This document shows, piece by piece, positions 50,266 to 63,200 of a stretch of 64,000 bases of DNA (positions within the stretch are counted from its first letter, which is position 1; every line of letters begins with the position of its first letter). Location: positions 27,313,700 to 27,377,699 of the forward strand of contig NC_065433.1 of the NCBI RefSeq assembly GCF_024362695.1, read 5' to 3'. The notes under the pieces are model-generated. The model was not told where the DNA came from and searched no databases. It saw only the letters and a list, made by a program, of their open reading frames with translations. The position numbers and the translations under genes were made by a program. The stretch comes from Pectinophora gossypiella (Eukaryota > Arthropoda > Insecta > Lepidoptera > Gelechiidae).

Positions 50266-53130
50266 AAAATCTTCCTGTCCCTGCAATTTTTGAATACGGG
50301 GTCGCTCCGTACCCTATGTGAAGGACCCCAACGGGTTAGCGAGGGTCGACGAGTCGCCGTTTTTTAAATTAACCACCTCTACATACACGATCTTCATCAA
50401 TAATAATAGCTTGGTTTTATAACCGAAATTTGGCGTCTTATTTGAAGTATACACAGTTTGTTTGTCCAATGTAAGACGTGACGTTATGTAGCTTAAGTGT
50501 AAGTTTATTTTGTACAATTTTAGTTATCACGTAAAAGTTTGTCAAACTTTGGCAGTGTGAACTTTTGGCATCTCGCGTTGCATTGCGCTATAGGTTTTTC
50601 TTGAAGACTACCTTGATTGGTGGTCCCCGTTTATTTATTACAACTAAATGTAATACAATATTAAGATATTTTAATTGCATAGGCAAAGCCGTGAAATAAA
50701 TTGCAAGCTTTGGGGGGTGAGAGGCGGTACGCTGAGCGCAGGACAGATCGGCCAACACAGACGCACTAGGTGTGCTAGGACACGCTTGCATGTGTTGGTT
50801 CATCATCTATTGATCGACTGTGATGGCCGGGGCTCAAGCTCGCTATACTACAAATCTATACAGAATCCTGTGCTTAGGTGTGGGGCGCCCGTTGCAACCA
50901 CCCTGCGCATCATCTCCACAAACTAGTAAACAAATATTTGGAATTTCCTGAAAAAAAATTGCAAAACGATTCAGCTAAAATCACTTATCATTTTGCCTTA
51001 CATATGTTGAAGGTGGTTTCATTTTATTATCTCGAGGATCACCTGTCATAAATTTTAAGTTAAAGTAAGCCAAAATAGTAATAACTAACTTAGACACTTA
51101 GATTTATACGACATTGTTACCGATTCGAGCATCCACCAACTTAATTTTACTTTAATTTGACAGGTCTAAAACTAGCTGCATCTCTTTCTAGCATAAAATA
51201 AAAACAATGAAGCAATGTTCAACAATGATGGTGCAGTGAAGGACGGCAAAAATTTAAGAGCTATCAAAATAGGCACCATTATCTTTTCTAATGGCCTAAA
51301 ATAAATGAGGCAACAAGCAGTGACAGGTCAAATTATAAACGAACATCTTTTGCCATTTTACTTTATACGCTTACTTCCGCACAAAGTTAAACGAGCTAAA
51401 GTTCCCTTTCTCTCATCATTTGCACCCATTGTGCAGAGATCCCAACGACGCGAGAGTCTAGCCTCCACCTGTTGCTTGGCGACGCCGACGCGACCTGAAA
51501 ACTGCAAGGTCAGACAAGCCGGCCTCTTGTTTAGGTGCTTCATTTTGTAAACATTTCTGAACTCTGAGATATTGGAACATGCAGGTGTTCTTAATCTTTC
51601 TTAAGAGTTCTCTGTTCTGTGTCAGTGGAGTCTTATCTGGGTTAATTAAAAAATAAAACATAAATAAAAAATAGGGAATCCAAATGAAAAAAAAAAACAA
51701 TGATCGTTACAGTTTTTCTTTTTTATGTGTTTTACTACCTAAAGTTTTTCTTTTACTTTGTTGATACATTTAATTTCTTTTAATTGCAAAGACTCACAAG
51801 TCTTAATGTAAATTATACAGAAAAAGCAAAACAATAGAAACACAAAAAAAATATGTATGTATATAAAAAAAGTCTAATTGAAATTTAAACTGATCGTCAT
51901 ACCTTCGGTTCCACACAGTCTCTAACGCGACAACACACGCTTAAATTTGGAAAAGAAATCGAAAAAAGTACACTAAAGAGGTAAAATAAATAATGCGTTT
52001 TACCGTTTGGACAGTTTCCATGTTTTTATGTACACAGCATCGCAGAGGGTGGCGTGGGCGCGCCGCCACCCCAGCCCGTTTCAGCCCACTCCAGGCTACC
52101 TGAGTGCTATAATTAGACCGGACTCCAGGAATCAGACTTCCTTTGTTTAATATTATTATCATTATTTTTTATGACGCTTATATCACTTTTTCCTTATCTA
52201 CGGAGTATCTATCTAGCAGATACTAAGTATAAAATATTCCCAGTAACCCTGCAAGGAATGTGTTTTTTTATTTCACGTTTAAAAAAAAGCTTTCGTCTAC
52301 TTTTTCTGCATGCGTTCTTGCATTTCTTTGTCATTTTAATATCTATAACGTCTTTGCATAGATTAAAACTATTTTCATTCACATAATACAAAAAAAAACA
52401 GATAAGAAGTATTTTTTTTATATTTTTGGGACTTCTTTTACAATTAAAATATTATGTAAATGAGGTACGCGGCGGGTCAACATAGTAACGACTGCGAAGA
52501 AAAGTTCTTTGCAATAAATACTTATTACGTAAAATGTTTTTGTTATAATATTGTATTTATTATTGCTCAAAATTTAATTTTAACTTAACAATAGATAAGT
52601 ACAGATAATGAAAACTATAGGTACATAAGTAGAGTTAAGGCTCAGTTAAAAAAGCTCCCGTTACTAGATTTTAGGTTGGCTTATAATAATTTTAGATACG
52701 ATGTACTTTCTAAATAACTATTTATCTAATATTTACATAAGGTTTTTTGTCACGGGTGAAACACTGATAAGAAATTATAATATAAAAATTATTAAAATTA
52801 TTATAATTAAAGCCGACTCAGGTCAAGTACTAATTATTATAATTAGTACTTGACCTGAGTCGGCTTTTTCTCCTTTTTCCCGCCCCGAGACCCTCAGGGA
52901 AAAGGTAGATCGGAGTCCCTCTCTACAAACATAGTGTTCCCTAAAACTTTTGATATTATTGTTGTGTTATAATAATTTAAATTATTTAATTAATTATTAT
53001 TTTTGTTATTAACTGTTTATTTTTGTTTTGGTTAGGTAAGCGGACCATGTGAAAATACGGGATAATGCTAGGCAATCTATGATGTTATTTTTTTATAAGT
53101 TATTCTTTATTTATTAAGTATTCAAATATA
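50266..53130. other. Upstream flank of nab
   Basis: No gene supported. GC-richer patches at 50705-50900, 51430-51530 and 52020-52110 have short unrecognised ORFs on both strands. The hairpin at 52809 lies here. Confidence 0.4.
52809..52867. repeat. Perfect hairpin, 28-bp arms, 3-nt loop
   Basis: AAAGCCGACTCAGGTCAAGT starts the left arm; the right arm is its exact inverse, ending at 52867. No mismatches. Confidence 0.97.
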
Positions 53131-53131
53131 T

Positions 53132-53219
53132 TTGATGGCTCAATAGTAATCCTGACATCAAGGTACCCACATAGATGATGTCGGTCTTAACCCCCACAAC
53201 CCACACGAGAGAAGAAGAT
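53132..53219 (+). mobile_element. SINE-B tail fragment
   Basis: GATGGCTCAATAGTAATCCT to CAACCCACACGAGAGAAGAA; the middle is diverged. Confidence 0.7.
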
Positions 53220-53459
53220 ACTTGATTAGTTTGGTGTAGCCACAAATGTGATTAAAATAAGAAAGAACTTTAAGACACCATAAAAACCCTTCACAAGAAA
53301 ATTGGCGCGCATGTGTGCACGTGCGTGCGCGCAGAAATTATATTAACCTACATTCTCAGACTGGAAGCTTAGTTTTTTGCAAATCAGCCGGTACCGTTGA
53401 ACCGAGTCGTTTTTGCCTGTTCCACGAAGGCTTTCGAGCTTTTGGCTCTCAGCCGAATT

Positions 53460-53760
53460 AAGCTTTTACAACTGATTATCATTTTTAATTTGATTTCGGC
53501 ACGAAGCGCCCGACCTGTTTTTGCAAATCAAAGCCCTATAAATAATTAAATGGCGTAGTTTTTTCTCCCCAGCAAGGGTTAATATGGGGACGGGTCGATC
53601 CCGTTTTGAATTTAACCGCCAATTTTCTAAAACACCAGGTGCTTTTAAAATTGCGAGCCATAAAGAGCCTATCAATTGGTGAAATCTTTCGTTCGAGGCC
53701 TTTTTTATCCTGCCTGAATGCATGCTGTGGAGTCTAAACTGCATTAATACATGACTACAT
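53460..53760. promoter_or_regulatory. Nonrepetitive block upstream of nab, possible control element
   Basis: No match to other parts of the window; contains CACCAGGTGC (E-box), TAATTAAATGG and TTTGCAAATCAAAG. Motif content alone is weak evidence. Confidence 0.15.
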
Positions 53761-53776
53761 ATATAAATAGGTAAAT

Positions 53777-54350
53777 GTGATGAATGGGGCAATGCACGCA
53801 GTTGTTAGTAGCCAATGTATCTCGCAAGATGCGAGGATGGCTGTTCACAATGCAGTGCTTGTCCCTACGCTGAAGTACGGTAGTGAATGTTGGGTATGGC
53901 AGAAGAAGCATGAAAGTAGGATCAATGCCGTAGAAATGAGGTCTTTGCGTAGCATCTGCGGTGTGAAGTTGAGTGATAGAGTGAGAAACAGTGTGATAAG
54001 ACAGAGATGTGGTGTAAAAGACGATATAGTGACTAGGATTGAGAAGGGAATGTTAGGTTGGTTTGGACACGTAGAGCGGATGAAGGATAATAGGATTGCA
54101 AAAGCGGTATATAAAGCGAAAGTTGATGGTAGAGCTGGCAGAGGAAGACCGAGAAGGACTTACGATGACCAAATTGGAGATGTCCTTAGAAAAGGTTCAA
54201 TACGATCTACTCTGAACCGGCGTGCGTGTATGAAGCGATTGATGAATGTGGAGGAAGCAAGAGAAGTGTGTCAGGATCGAAGCAAATGGAATTCTATAGT
54301 CTCTGCTTACCCCGGTGGGAAATAGGCGTGAGTTTATGTATGTATATATA
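53777..54350 (+). pseudogene. 5'-truncated RTE-type LINE, C-terminal RT tail
   Basis: A 182-codon ORF encodes only the region after the RT palm: VLVPTLKYGSECWVWQKKHE, LRSICGVKLSDRVRNS, GWFGHVERM, AGRGRPRRTYDDQI and a terminal SAYPGGK. The intact LINE at 59435 has a comparable, diverged C-terminal region (RILGIRWSDRVRN, LRWCGHVSRM). The DNA end TACCCCGGTGGGAAATAGG then CGTGAGTTTATG is the element's 3' terminus, followed by a short TATG/TATA repeat. 5' truncation is typical of LINE insertion. There is no catalytic core. Confidence 0.85.
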
Positions 54351-54371
54351 TGCATGACTTGCGTTAATTAT

Positions 54372-54790
54372 TACTTACTAGCTTTTCGACTGACGATTAC
54401 CAACCTTAGTGCAGCAGTCCTGGTGTCAGGGTTATTATTGACCCACGCCCCTCACATGGCTCATGTAACAACTACGTACTTACGTCAATAAAAACTGTAA
54501 CCAACAGCTAAACATGCCTTCAGAACCACGGATCATCTTACTTTCTCACAATTGGGTAATTACACTGTAATGTTGTAACCGAAATAGGGATTGCTATTGG
54601 GATTCAAATTCAAAAATATCTTTATGCAGTAGGTAACATAATTACACTTTGAATCGCCATTTTTTACATAACGAACATGTCATCCGCCTAAAACTACTGC
54701 GGCTTTTCACAACCTGTATAGCCGATATATTCAACTCGGGGACCTCCTGGTCTTGAGCCCAATGCTCAACCGCTGGACCATGGAGGCCGT
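54372..54790 (-). mobile_element. SINE-B split by a LINE 3'-end insertion
   Basis: SINE-B sequence runs 54372-54603 and resumes at 54724-54790 (GGGGACCTCCTGGTCTTGAG, CTGGACCATGGAGGCCG). The 120 bp between is a LINE tail in reverse orientation. Confidence 0.82.
54604..54723 (-). mobile_element. LINE 3' end (GAATTT-type tail), nested in SINE-B
   Basis: Reverse of CCTGTATAGCC...CGGATGACATGTTCG...AAAGATATTTTTGAATTTG, the same tail as at 26215 and 27985. Confidence 0.8.
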
Positions 54791-55142
54791 TTTCAAATCT
54801 ACTGACTCAGTAAGAACCCTTATATTATGTACCTACTTGGTCGGACAAAATGCAAGAACGCGGCTAATCTCCCCCATATAACGAGATAAGCCAGCTTTTT
54901 ACTATGGTTTCACAAAAACCCCTAGGTACTCATTTTCCCACCGAACTGGCCGTTAGTCTATCAATATCGACATATTTCCAGCTATCCCGCGTTACTACAA
55001 CCTTTCACCGTCCACAGGAAAAACCAACACTGCCTTAACCGTCTGTCGGATATTATTTACAGAAAAACTTAGGCCATAAGATAAGCGGGCGGGGCAGCGA
55101 TTAGATTTTGACGCTTTCGTGTCGGATCCAAACCTAACCTAA

Positions 55143-55292
55143 TGGCCTTACCTGTATTGGGCTGGTTTTCCCCTCGCGGGTTGGAAGGTCAGACAGACAG
55201 TCGTTTCTGTAAAAAAGCGGACCTGTCAAATCTTCAGGTTAGGTAAGCGGCCCTAGTCAAAACGAGAAAATGCTAGGGAGATGATGATAATT
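55143..55292 (+). mobile_element. SINE-E 3' fragment
   Basis: TGTATTGGGCTGGTTTTCCC to GAAAATGCTAGGGAGATGATG. Confidence 0.78.
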
Positions 55293-55294
55293 TA

Positions 55295-56210
55295 AATGTC
55301 GGACGTCCCTTTTTATGAATTCGATTATAAAAATACACATGTGGCGAATCGAGAACCTCCTTATTTTTGAAGTCGGATAAAAACGGCATGCAAATTCATT
55401 TAATGGTTATCGAGATTAGTTCAAACTCGCATAAGTAACTTCCTTTTATATTAGATATAAAAATATATATTTTTTTTTGTTCTGTCTAAATTGCAGTGAA
55501 AGTAAGTAAATAGCATAAAAACATAATACCTACTTACCTATTTTATGAATTGCAATGGATTAATTAAAGTAAGTAATGTCTTATTGGATAACAAGTAGTG
55601 TCCAATTAGTAACTGTGAAGAGCTGTGCCCCGTCCAGGCGCGGGCAAAAAAATGTTCTATGGCGCCATGCCCACTAAACTGTTTCGTCACCGACCAACAG
55701 CGTAGCGTACCATGAACGGACCGGACGGAATTCCCGGAACATACGGGCATACAACGGGGTTGCTCCATTGCAATGGTCATAGTATCGTCCGACACGCGCA
55801 GGTCTGTGCCTGATTCCTAGCACGATCCTAGTATGATACAATGTAGTGGGCACAGGTCTTAAGTACAAAATTTCAAATGAGAACTGAATTTATTTGCTCT
55901 TCCAGTAAGAAATTCTTCTAAATCATCCTAATTATCCGTTTTTTTTTTCTATTTTGGTAAAACCATCTGAAGCAAACATACAGTAAGTCACATAAAAAAA
56001 AGAAACATTGCTGCCTACTGCCTATAAATCAAAAGAAGAATAAGAATCAAAAATGATTTATTTTCGATGTACGATTAAAACAATTTTGTAACTTTTAACT
56101 CTTTTTAAATGTTGATATACCTAACGGTTATTTAGAAACCCAATCCAGCTAAGTATTAAGAATATCCATCATAGTATATGCTATACGAAGCAAATCTACA
56201 ACACACATAA
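55295..56210. other. Upstream flank, nothing recognised
   Basis: GC-richer patch 55615-55860 with overlapping unrecognised short ORFs on the minus strand; otherwise AT-rich. Confidence 0.4.
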
Positions 56211-56212
56211 CA

Positions 56213-56348
56213 TTATTAGCCTAGGTATATCCCACTGCTGGCCACAGGCTTGCCCTTATTGAATCGGAGGACTACGAACCGATCGACAGACCAACCGGAG
56301 GCGGAGGGAGAACTATGGAGCATTCTCCACCACGGTGCTCCACTACAT
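56213..56348 (+). mobile_element. SINE-C copy
   Basis: TATCCCACTGCTGGCCACAG, a tract with ACCAACCGGAGGCGGAGGG, and GGTGCTCCACTACATAAC. Confidence 0.7.
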
Positions 56349-56430
56349 AACTAAGGTAAAAAATGTTTTAATTTATTCTAATACGATTTTATATTTCATA
56401 CGAACAATGTATTTTTTTTAATCTGTTTAG

Positions 56431-56645
56431 ATGAATTCTTGTCAAGACACGCCCGCTGTCGGCCGGTTTCGTGGCCCGCCACGCGCGGCTCTCCACCGAC
56501 TGTTCTCACGCTGCCTCGCCTACACCGGCCGCCGGCGACACCACGCGTGCCTACCACCTCATCACAGCCAAAACTTGCTAATTCCTTTTAAACCTACAGG
56601 GACAGGATCGAACATCACCAAAACCAACTTGCCCAAGTCTTAAGT
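56431..56645 (+). other. GC-rich island with a 70-codon ORF, unidentified
   Basis: CGCCCGCTGTCGGCCGGTTT to CCTCATCACAGCCAAAAC in AT-rich flanks; Arg/His/Pro-rich translation with no recognisable domain. May be a LINE ORF1 shred. Confidence 0.25.
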
Positions 56646-56954
56646 GAGCCACTACAAACAAGACGTCTGAAGAGATCCTACACTTGGGATAATCTGTAGC
56701 AATCTACAGTAATCTACATGCAGGCATCCCAACAATGGGCGAGCATGCCTTACACGCCAATACTGCTTAGCAAAAGGGTGAATTTCAACAAGTCTCATTT
56801 TTTTATCATTTCGGTGAGATTTTTTATTTTAATACTTTTCTTCACATATTTGACGACAAATAAAACTTTAACCTATTTTGAATTATGTGCGTGAGTGGGC
56901 ATCAAATACGATCGAAACTTACTGAGATATTTAAAATTGAATTTTTATGAGTCC

Positions 56955-57068
56955 ACTGAAATGATAAGTACCCACTGAAATGATATAAATATACACCGAA
57001 ATGATATAAATGTAAACTGAAATGATAATGAGTCCACTGAAATGAAATTAACCCACGGAAATGATACA
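56955..57068 (+). repeat. Cluster of GAAATGAT motifs
   Basis: Six occurrences of (ACT/ACC/ACG)GAAATGA(T/A) within 115 bp. Another inverted occurrence at 56804-56817 (TATCATTTCGGTGA). Confidence 0.8.
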
Positions 57069-57126
57069 GTCAAGAAAAATTGTGCTGCTTAGTTAGGGTT
57101 CCGTACAAAGTGAAGTTCGATTTATA

Positions 57127-57252
57127 CATAAATAGCCTATATACGTCCCACTGCTGGGCACAGGCCTACTCTCAATTAACCGGGGGAGGGGGGGGGGGGG
57201 GGGAGGGTATAGAGCATACTCCATCACGCTGCTCCACTGCGGGTTGGTGGAG
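57127..57252 (+). mobile_element. SINE-C copy with poly-G expansion
   Basis: AATAGCCTATATACGTCCCA through a G run at about 57184-57207 to CTGCTCCACTGCGGGTTGG. Confidence 0.78.
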
Positions 57253-57392
57253 ATCGATTTATACATTCTTAGATAAATAGTTCAATACTTGCTAAATAAA
57301 AAATAGTTTAATACTATTTACTAATAGTAATAGATTGTTGTTCGTTTCTTTCATCGAGCAATAAAAAATGCATTTAGTTGTTGTCAATATGT

Positions 57393-57672
57393 GGAGCCGT
57401 GGTAGCTAATGGGTGGGTGGTAAGGTAATTCATGTTTAGATCAGAAATGATTGTCACATGCTCAGCGGTGAAGAAAAACATCGTGAGGAAACCCACATTC
57501 CCGAAAATTCCATTTTCGGAGGTATGTGACCTAATGTGTATTGGGCTGGTTTCCCCTTCATGGGTTGGAAGGTGAGACAGGCAGTCGCTTCTGTAAAATA
57601 CTGGACCTGTCAAATCTTCAAGTTAGGTAAGCGGACCCTGTGAAAAATCGGTATAATGCTAGAGGGATGATG
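57393..57672 (+). mobile_element. SINE-E, mostly complete
   Basis: GAGCCGTGGTAGCTAATGGG, CACATGCTCAGCGGTGAAG, CATCGTGAGGAAACCCACAT, and tail GTCAAATCTTCAAGTTAGGT to GATGATG. The box B region is missing. Confidence 0.82.
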
Positions 57673-57989
57673 CTTATTGTCAATATGTATTTTTTGTGGC
57701 TATTGTCATTGCTTCTTTATTACTTACCTACATTTTTTTTAAATAATATAGGTTCACGTAGGACCACAATCTCACCTGATGGTAAATGACGATGTGGTCT
57801 AGGGTAAATCACACTTACCTAGCAAATGCCTATTCACCCTAGTCTGCATGCCTAAATAATGCTTATAAATAATGATAATGCCGGCATAATCAGCAGATCA
57901 TTGATAGAAAAAACGTGGCGGAGAGAACAGATCCCTGAGGGAGTCCGGCATTAATAGCATGTAGATCAGACAAGCACCCATCAACTACT

Positions 57990-59240
57990 ACCCGAATCAA
58001 CTATCCCTATCTATCCAATTACATAGGCTAGAAGGGATCCTGAATATATCAAGGGACATAAGCGTGTAGCATACACAAGAAGAACATCAGTTGACCTATC
58101 TCTGAGTAAATTGTTGGCTTCAAGGTACGCCAGGAGGCGGTTGTTCAGGATTAGCGGCGGTTGTACCGAGATGGGGCGGTAGTTAGCAGGGTTGGTACGA
58201 GTGCCTTTTTTGGGCATACACTGCACATTAGCAAGGTTCCATGGTTTCGGGAATTGTCCTGAACCCAGAGAGAGCAGGTAGAGGCGTGTCAGTAGGAGAC
58301 TATTCAGGTGCACAGTTCCGCAGTACTATTGCTGGGATATCATCAGGACTACTGACCTTATTCACGTCTAGAGTGCGAAGCATTTTTAAACGGCAGAAGT
58401 TTGCTTCGACCGATTTGACTAGCGGCTAAAAGGTTTTACTACCAGCTCAGTCAGTTTGGCATCAATTTGGCCAATATTGTCGAAACGTGCCCTGCGCATT
58501 GTCTTCTTGCAAGACTTTGCAGCGGTATTCAGGGAATTTTTCAGAGCCCGCATGTTAGGAGGCATATTAGAGCTTCTGCACTAGCAAACTTCGCGATGTA
58601 CCATGAGCGAGCCTTATCGTCAGATGATATGTCAGAAAATGGGATAGAGTATTCCATTGCCTGACAACTAATATGGCATCTCCGCAGCTCGTCGAGTCTT
58701 CTGAAGAAAAGCAAACCTCACGCCAAGGATAGGTTTGCGAAGAAGTGCCGCATCTCATTCCAATCTGCTAGCGTGTGTCACCATATTTGCCTCGATCCTC
58801 TGGGGCTAAAATCAGGTGAGGAATAGACAGACACATATCTCACCAGACAATGGTCGGATGTTCCCAAGGGGGAAGTCACTGATAGAGATTGATATTGGTC
58901 CGGATCAGTTATCAGCAAAAAGTCCAAGCAGTTGGCGCTATAGTTAGCAACGTCAGGTATCTTTGTAACGCAATTCACCAGATGTGAGAGATTTTGCCAC
59001 ACATGGCAAAAGCTTGCGCCTCTTTGCCAGCATGATTGGTCTTCTGGAATGGGAACAACCACTCTTGCGGGTGGGCGTTGGAGTCCCGGAGAAGAACAAG
59101 TTGCGCTGAGAGATACCTCCGCCGTGCCAACTCCACTGTCCTACTGAGGTAGGTGAATAACCTGCTTGTCTCAGAGTTACCGCTGTGCGATCGGTAGACA
59201 CTGGTGTAAACTATTTTATCCAGGCCAGTGTCCACCAGGA
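57990..59240 (-). pseudogene. Decayed Jockey-group LINE (endonuclease and RT remnants)
   Basis: On the minus strand 59240-58780 encodes endonuclease-like pieces in shifting frames, including LDFLLITDPDQY and LGTSDHCLV (the SDH motif). Region 58400-58010 encodes the start of an RT domain: DVNKVSSPDDIPAIVLRNCA, SLGSGQFPKPWNLANVQ and NPANYRPIS. Order and strand agree with one element, but stops, frameshifts and a missing middle make it dead. The motifs match Jockey-type arthropod LINEs as I recall them. Confidence 0.8.
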
Positions 59241-59434
59241 TCTAAAGAATGGATAAGTCTGGGTATTCAAGGTTACCGAGAAAAGCAGAAAGAGGAGTTT
59301 GACAGAAGGTTATATGACGTTTTCCAATCACCTAAAATGGTTTTGGAAAACCATGAGATCATCTCGAGGAAAAATAAAATAGCTCCACAAAACTGTTAAA
59401 AAGGCCCTTAAAACAATACCTAATTCGAAACTAA

Positions 59435-60205
59435 GGGGTGTAGTGGGGTGCCTGCAGGATTCGCAAGCCGCCCTATTATGGGGAGCGTATCCTACTACCA
59501 GTCACCCTACAATCTCTCACCGGTGGCTCCAAGCAGTTGCTGTGCACGCAACGGCCACACCCTGGTAAACCACGTCGGCTCGTGGGCTAAACCCGGTGAG
59601 GGGACCCGCCTGCTTCAGCAGAATGGGCTTCTCATGCAGATACCTCCTGCGCTGTGCATTAAGTCTAACTCGGCGGAGAAGGCACTCCACGCTGATAAGC
59701 ATCGGATACTGGTGGATCCGGCGGGTTAGCAAGGCAATGTTGATGGCCTAGGGCGGCAGTTGAGGTCATAAGTAATTGCCGGCCAGATACTGCATCTGAA
59801 CTCTCCGCCAGTCGTATCGGTTTCCGTTCCACTGGTCTACGGAGCGTAAGGACGAGAGAGGGCATCTGCGGTTGCGCACCCGCCTATGCACTAAAAGTAT
59901 TCCTGCGCAGATGACTGCTTCCGTAGATAGGACTCCGAGTTTGTATAGTCCCATGGCGATGGGTTGAAGTAGAAAGGCCAGGTTTGATGCAGACCGGGCT
60001 TTGTCTGAGGCCTGCACATGGGCGGCTCTGGGGGTGTTCGTAGAACATCGTGGTCGCTTTCGCTCTGCACTGGGGAGACAGAGAGGATTCGGCAGCACCT
60101 GGAGCGTCAGAGCAGCCCTGTTTAGGGATGGCACTGCTCTCCTTGCTCAGCCTTGGAGGGGGCTAGAAAAGGTGCCCTAAAAAATGTTCACCCCGACCTA
60201 CAGGG
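59435..60205 (+). other. LINE 5' untranslated region
   Basis: GC-rich sequence between the 5' TSD and the ORF, with no long plus-strand ORF; short ORFs on both strands look like composition effects. It probably carries the internal promoter expected of a full-length LINE. No repeats internal to it were seen. Confidence 0.7.
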
Positions 60206-63200
60206 ATGGTAGTAGCCGCGGCTACCTCCGCATCTTTAATTCGTGGTCAGAAAACCAGTACATATAAAATTAGTAACAATATTAAAACATCGGATTTGAC
60301 ATTTGGCGCATGGAACGTGAGAACCCTTCTTGATCGTGATGACAACGTTTGTCCCGAACGGAAAACCGCCATTATAGCGCGGGAACTTTATCGCTATAAT
60401 GTAGATGTGGCTGCTATCAGCGAAACACATCTAGCCGATGAAGGGCAGCTGGTGGAACACGGTGGTGGGTACACTTTCTTCTGGAAAGGACTCGCTTCCT
60501 CTGAACCGCGACGGTCAGGCGTGGGATTTGCGATCAAGAATCAGCTTGTAAATAAGCTACAGGAGTATCCGATCCACATCTCGGATCGCGTTACCACTCT
60601 ACGTTTGTACCTGGATAACGACAACTACCTGAATGTCATCAGTGTCTATGCTCCTACGCTAGACAAACCTGATGACATTAAGGACCAGTTTTATGAGGAG
60701 CTAACTCGCTGCATCGAGAGTGTACGTCCCAGAGAGCAGATCCTTCTTCTGGGCGATTTCAATGCCAGAGTAGGCCAAGATTTTACTGCCTGGCCTCAAG
60801 TCTTGGGCAGGCACGGAGTAGGCAGTATGAACGACAACGGACAGCTGCTACTAAATTTTTGTGCACAATTCGAGCTAGCAATTACGAACACCATGTTCAG
60901 ACTTCCCGCTAAGCACAAAAATACGTGGATGCACCCAAGGTCCAAGCACTGGCACCTGATAGATTACGCTATCGTGCGGCAGAAGCATTTTTCCCAAGTG
61001 CAGATCACTCGCGTAATGCGTGGTGCACACTGCTGGAGCGACCACAGGCTCGTCGTCACAAAGCTGCGTCTCCGACTCCGGCGTCCTTGTAGGTCTGGCA
61101 GGAAAAAGCCGAGGCGGCTTAATATAGATAGCCTTCAAGATCTCGAGGTGAGGGAGAAGTATGCAGTAGCCTTGGCTTCCGCGCTGCCGCATACCAACAG
61201 TAATACTGGTGACATCAGCGCGGATTGGGGGACTCTATCTGCTCACATTCTAGACACCGCTACAGTTACTTTGGGTCTAACAGTCCGCAAGAACGAGGAC
61301 TGGTTTGATGGGAACGATGGAGTCCTCAGGGATGCAATTGACAAACACCGATGTCTCCTTCGGCAGCACAGGCGAAAAAACCAACATGGTATGGCGGAGG
61401 TGAGGCAAAGTGATCGGGAACTTCGTAGACTCTGTCGGGAAACTAAGGACACATGGTGGCGGGGCAAGGCTCGCCACATGCTGTGGCTCGCTGACACAAA
61501 TCAACTAGGGGAATTTTACGGTGAGGTTCGAAAGTTGATAGGTACATCTTGTGTTGCTACAGTACCTCTTAAACCTGTTAGTGGTGATGGTTTTCTGACA
61601 GGTAGGGAGGATGTGCTAAAGCGATGGGCGGAACATTTCAACACCCTGCTGAACGTGGATCGATCGGTTGATTGGGAACACGTTGAGTCGATACCACAAC
61701 TTCCCGCTGACAATACGTTGGATGACCCGCTGTCCCGTGGTGAGGTTGTTCTTGCCATTAAACAACAGCAAAATAAGCGTGCGGTTGGCATTGACTGCAT
61801 ACCGGGTGAATTGCTAAAATACGGTGGCGAGGAGCTACATTCGGTTATATGGGAACTATTTGATCTTATGTGGAAAGAAGAACAAGTCCCAAACACTTTT
61901 AAAGTGTCGCGCATCAGGGCTCTATATAAGGGCAAGGGTGATCGTTCCGATTGTGGTTCCTACCGAGGTATTTCTTTGTTGTCAGTCCCTGGAAAGATCT
62001 TTGCCAGAGTGCTACTTAACCGCCTTGTGAAACTCTCTGAAAAGTTGTTACCAGAGACCCAGTTTGGCTTTCGGCCTGATCGAGGTACCTGCGAAGCTAT
62101 ATTTTCACTACGCCAACTTCAGGAGAAAAGCCGAGAACAACGTCGTCGTATGTATCTCTGCTTTGTCGACCTTGAAAAGGCTTTTGACAGTGTGCCTCGG
62201 GAAGCCCTCTGGATGGTGCTCGGGAAGATAGGGTGCACGGAGAAGTTTGTGAGACTGGTAAGACTTCTGCATGACGACATGGAGTGCTGTGTCGCTGTTG
62301 ATAGCGAACAGTCCGAGTTTTTCCCTGTTACCTGTGGGGTGAAACAAGGGTGTGTACTCGCACCCACGCTGTTCGCATTATACTTTGCGGTAGTAGTCCG
62401 GGAAGTCTTACGAGCTACTTCTGAAGGTCTTCACATCCGTTTCCGCACTGATGGAAACCTTTTCAATTTAGCGAGGTTTAAATCTCGCACCAAGGTTTCA
62501 TATACCGTGGTTACTGAGATCTTGTATGCAGATGATCTGTGTTTTGTGGCGGAATCCCCAGAGGGCCTGCAACAGCTAATGTCCGATTTCGACGAGTCTT
62601 GCCGTAAATTCGGCCTGAAGATCAGCGTCAAGAAGACGGAGGTGATGTCTCTGGACATCGACGGTCACGAGCCGCTGACCATTAAACTTGGCGAGGACGA
62701 GCTGAAGCAGGTCGACAAGTTCCGATATCTGGGTAGCACATTGTCATCTAAGTGCGACCTTGATGCAGAGATCAACAGCCGGATTGGTGCTGCAGCCGCA
62801 GCGTTCGGTAAGTTGAATTCCGGGGTCTTCTGCTCACATGACTTGAGGCTGGCAACCAAGATATCGGTGTATTTGGCGGTTGTGCTCCCTAACATCCTAT
62901 ATTCAGCTGAAACATGGACCGTGTACCGCCGGCACATCCGTATGCTAGATCGCTTCCACCTCAAATGTCTGCGGAGGATTCTAGGGATTCGATGGTCTGA
63001 TCGCGTACGGAATACCGAAGTGTTGCGCAGAGCTAACGTAGGTGGCATTGAGTTCTATCTCATGAGGCGGCAGCTACGTTGGTGCGGACACGTGTCACGA
63101 ATGACTGAGCAGCGAGTGGCGAAGCGCGTCTTTTATTGTGAACTTGAGGAAGGCAAGCGCAAGCATGGCGGACAACTCCTTAGGTACAAAGACGTGCTAA

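Noticed and set aside
50136..50321. 61-codon Ala/Arg-rich ORF near the nab promoter
   Set aside because: GC-rich composition effect; no recognisable domain, and it fits better as upstream regulatory or untranslated sequence.
52809..52867. Bacterial-type terminator
   Set aside because: The stem is followed by T residues, but the DNA is eukaryotic and no transcript ends here that I can support.
61516..61935. 139-codon minus-strand ORF and similar minus-strand ORFs in 60236-63048
   Set aside because: Shadows of the LINE ORF on the other strand.
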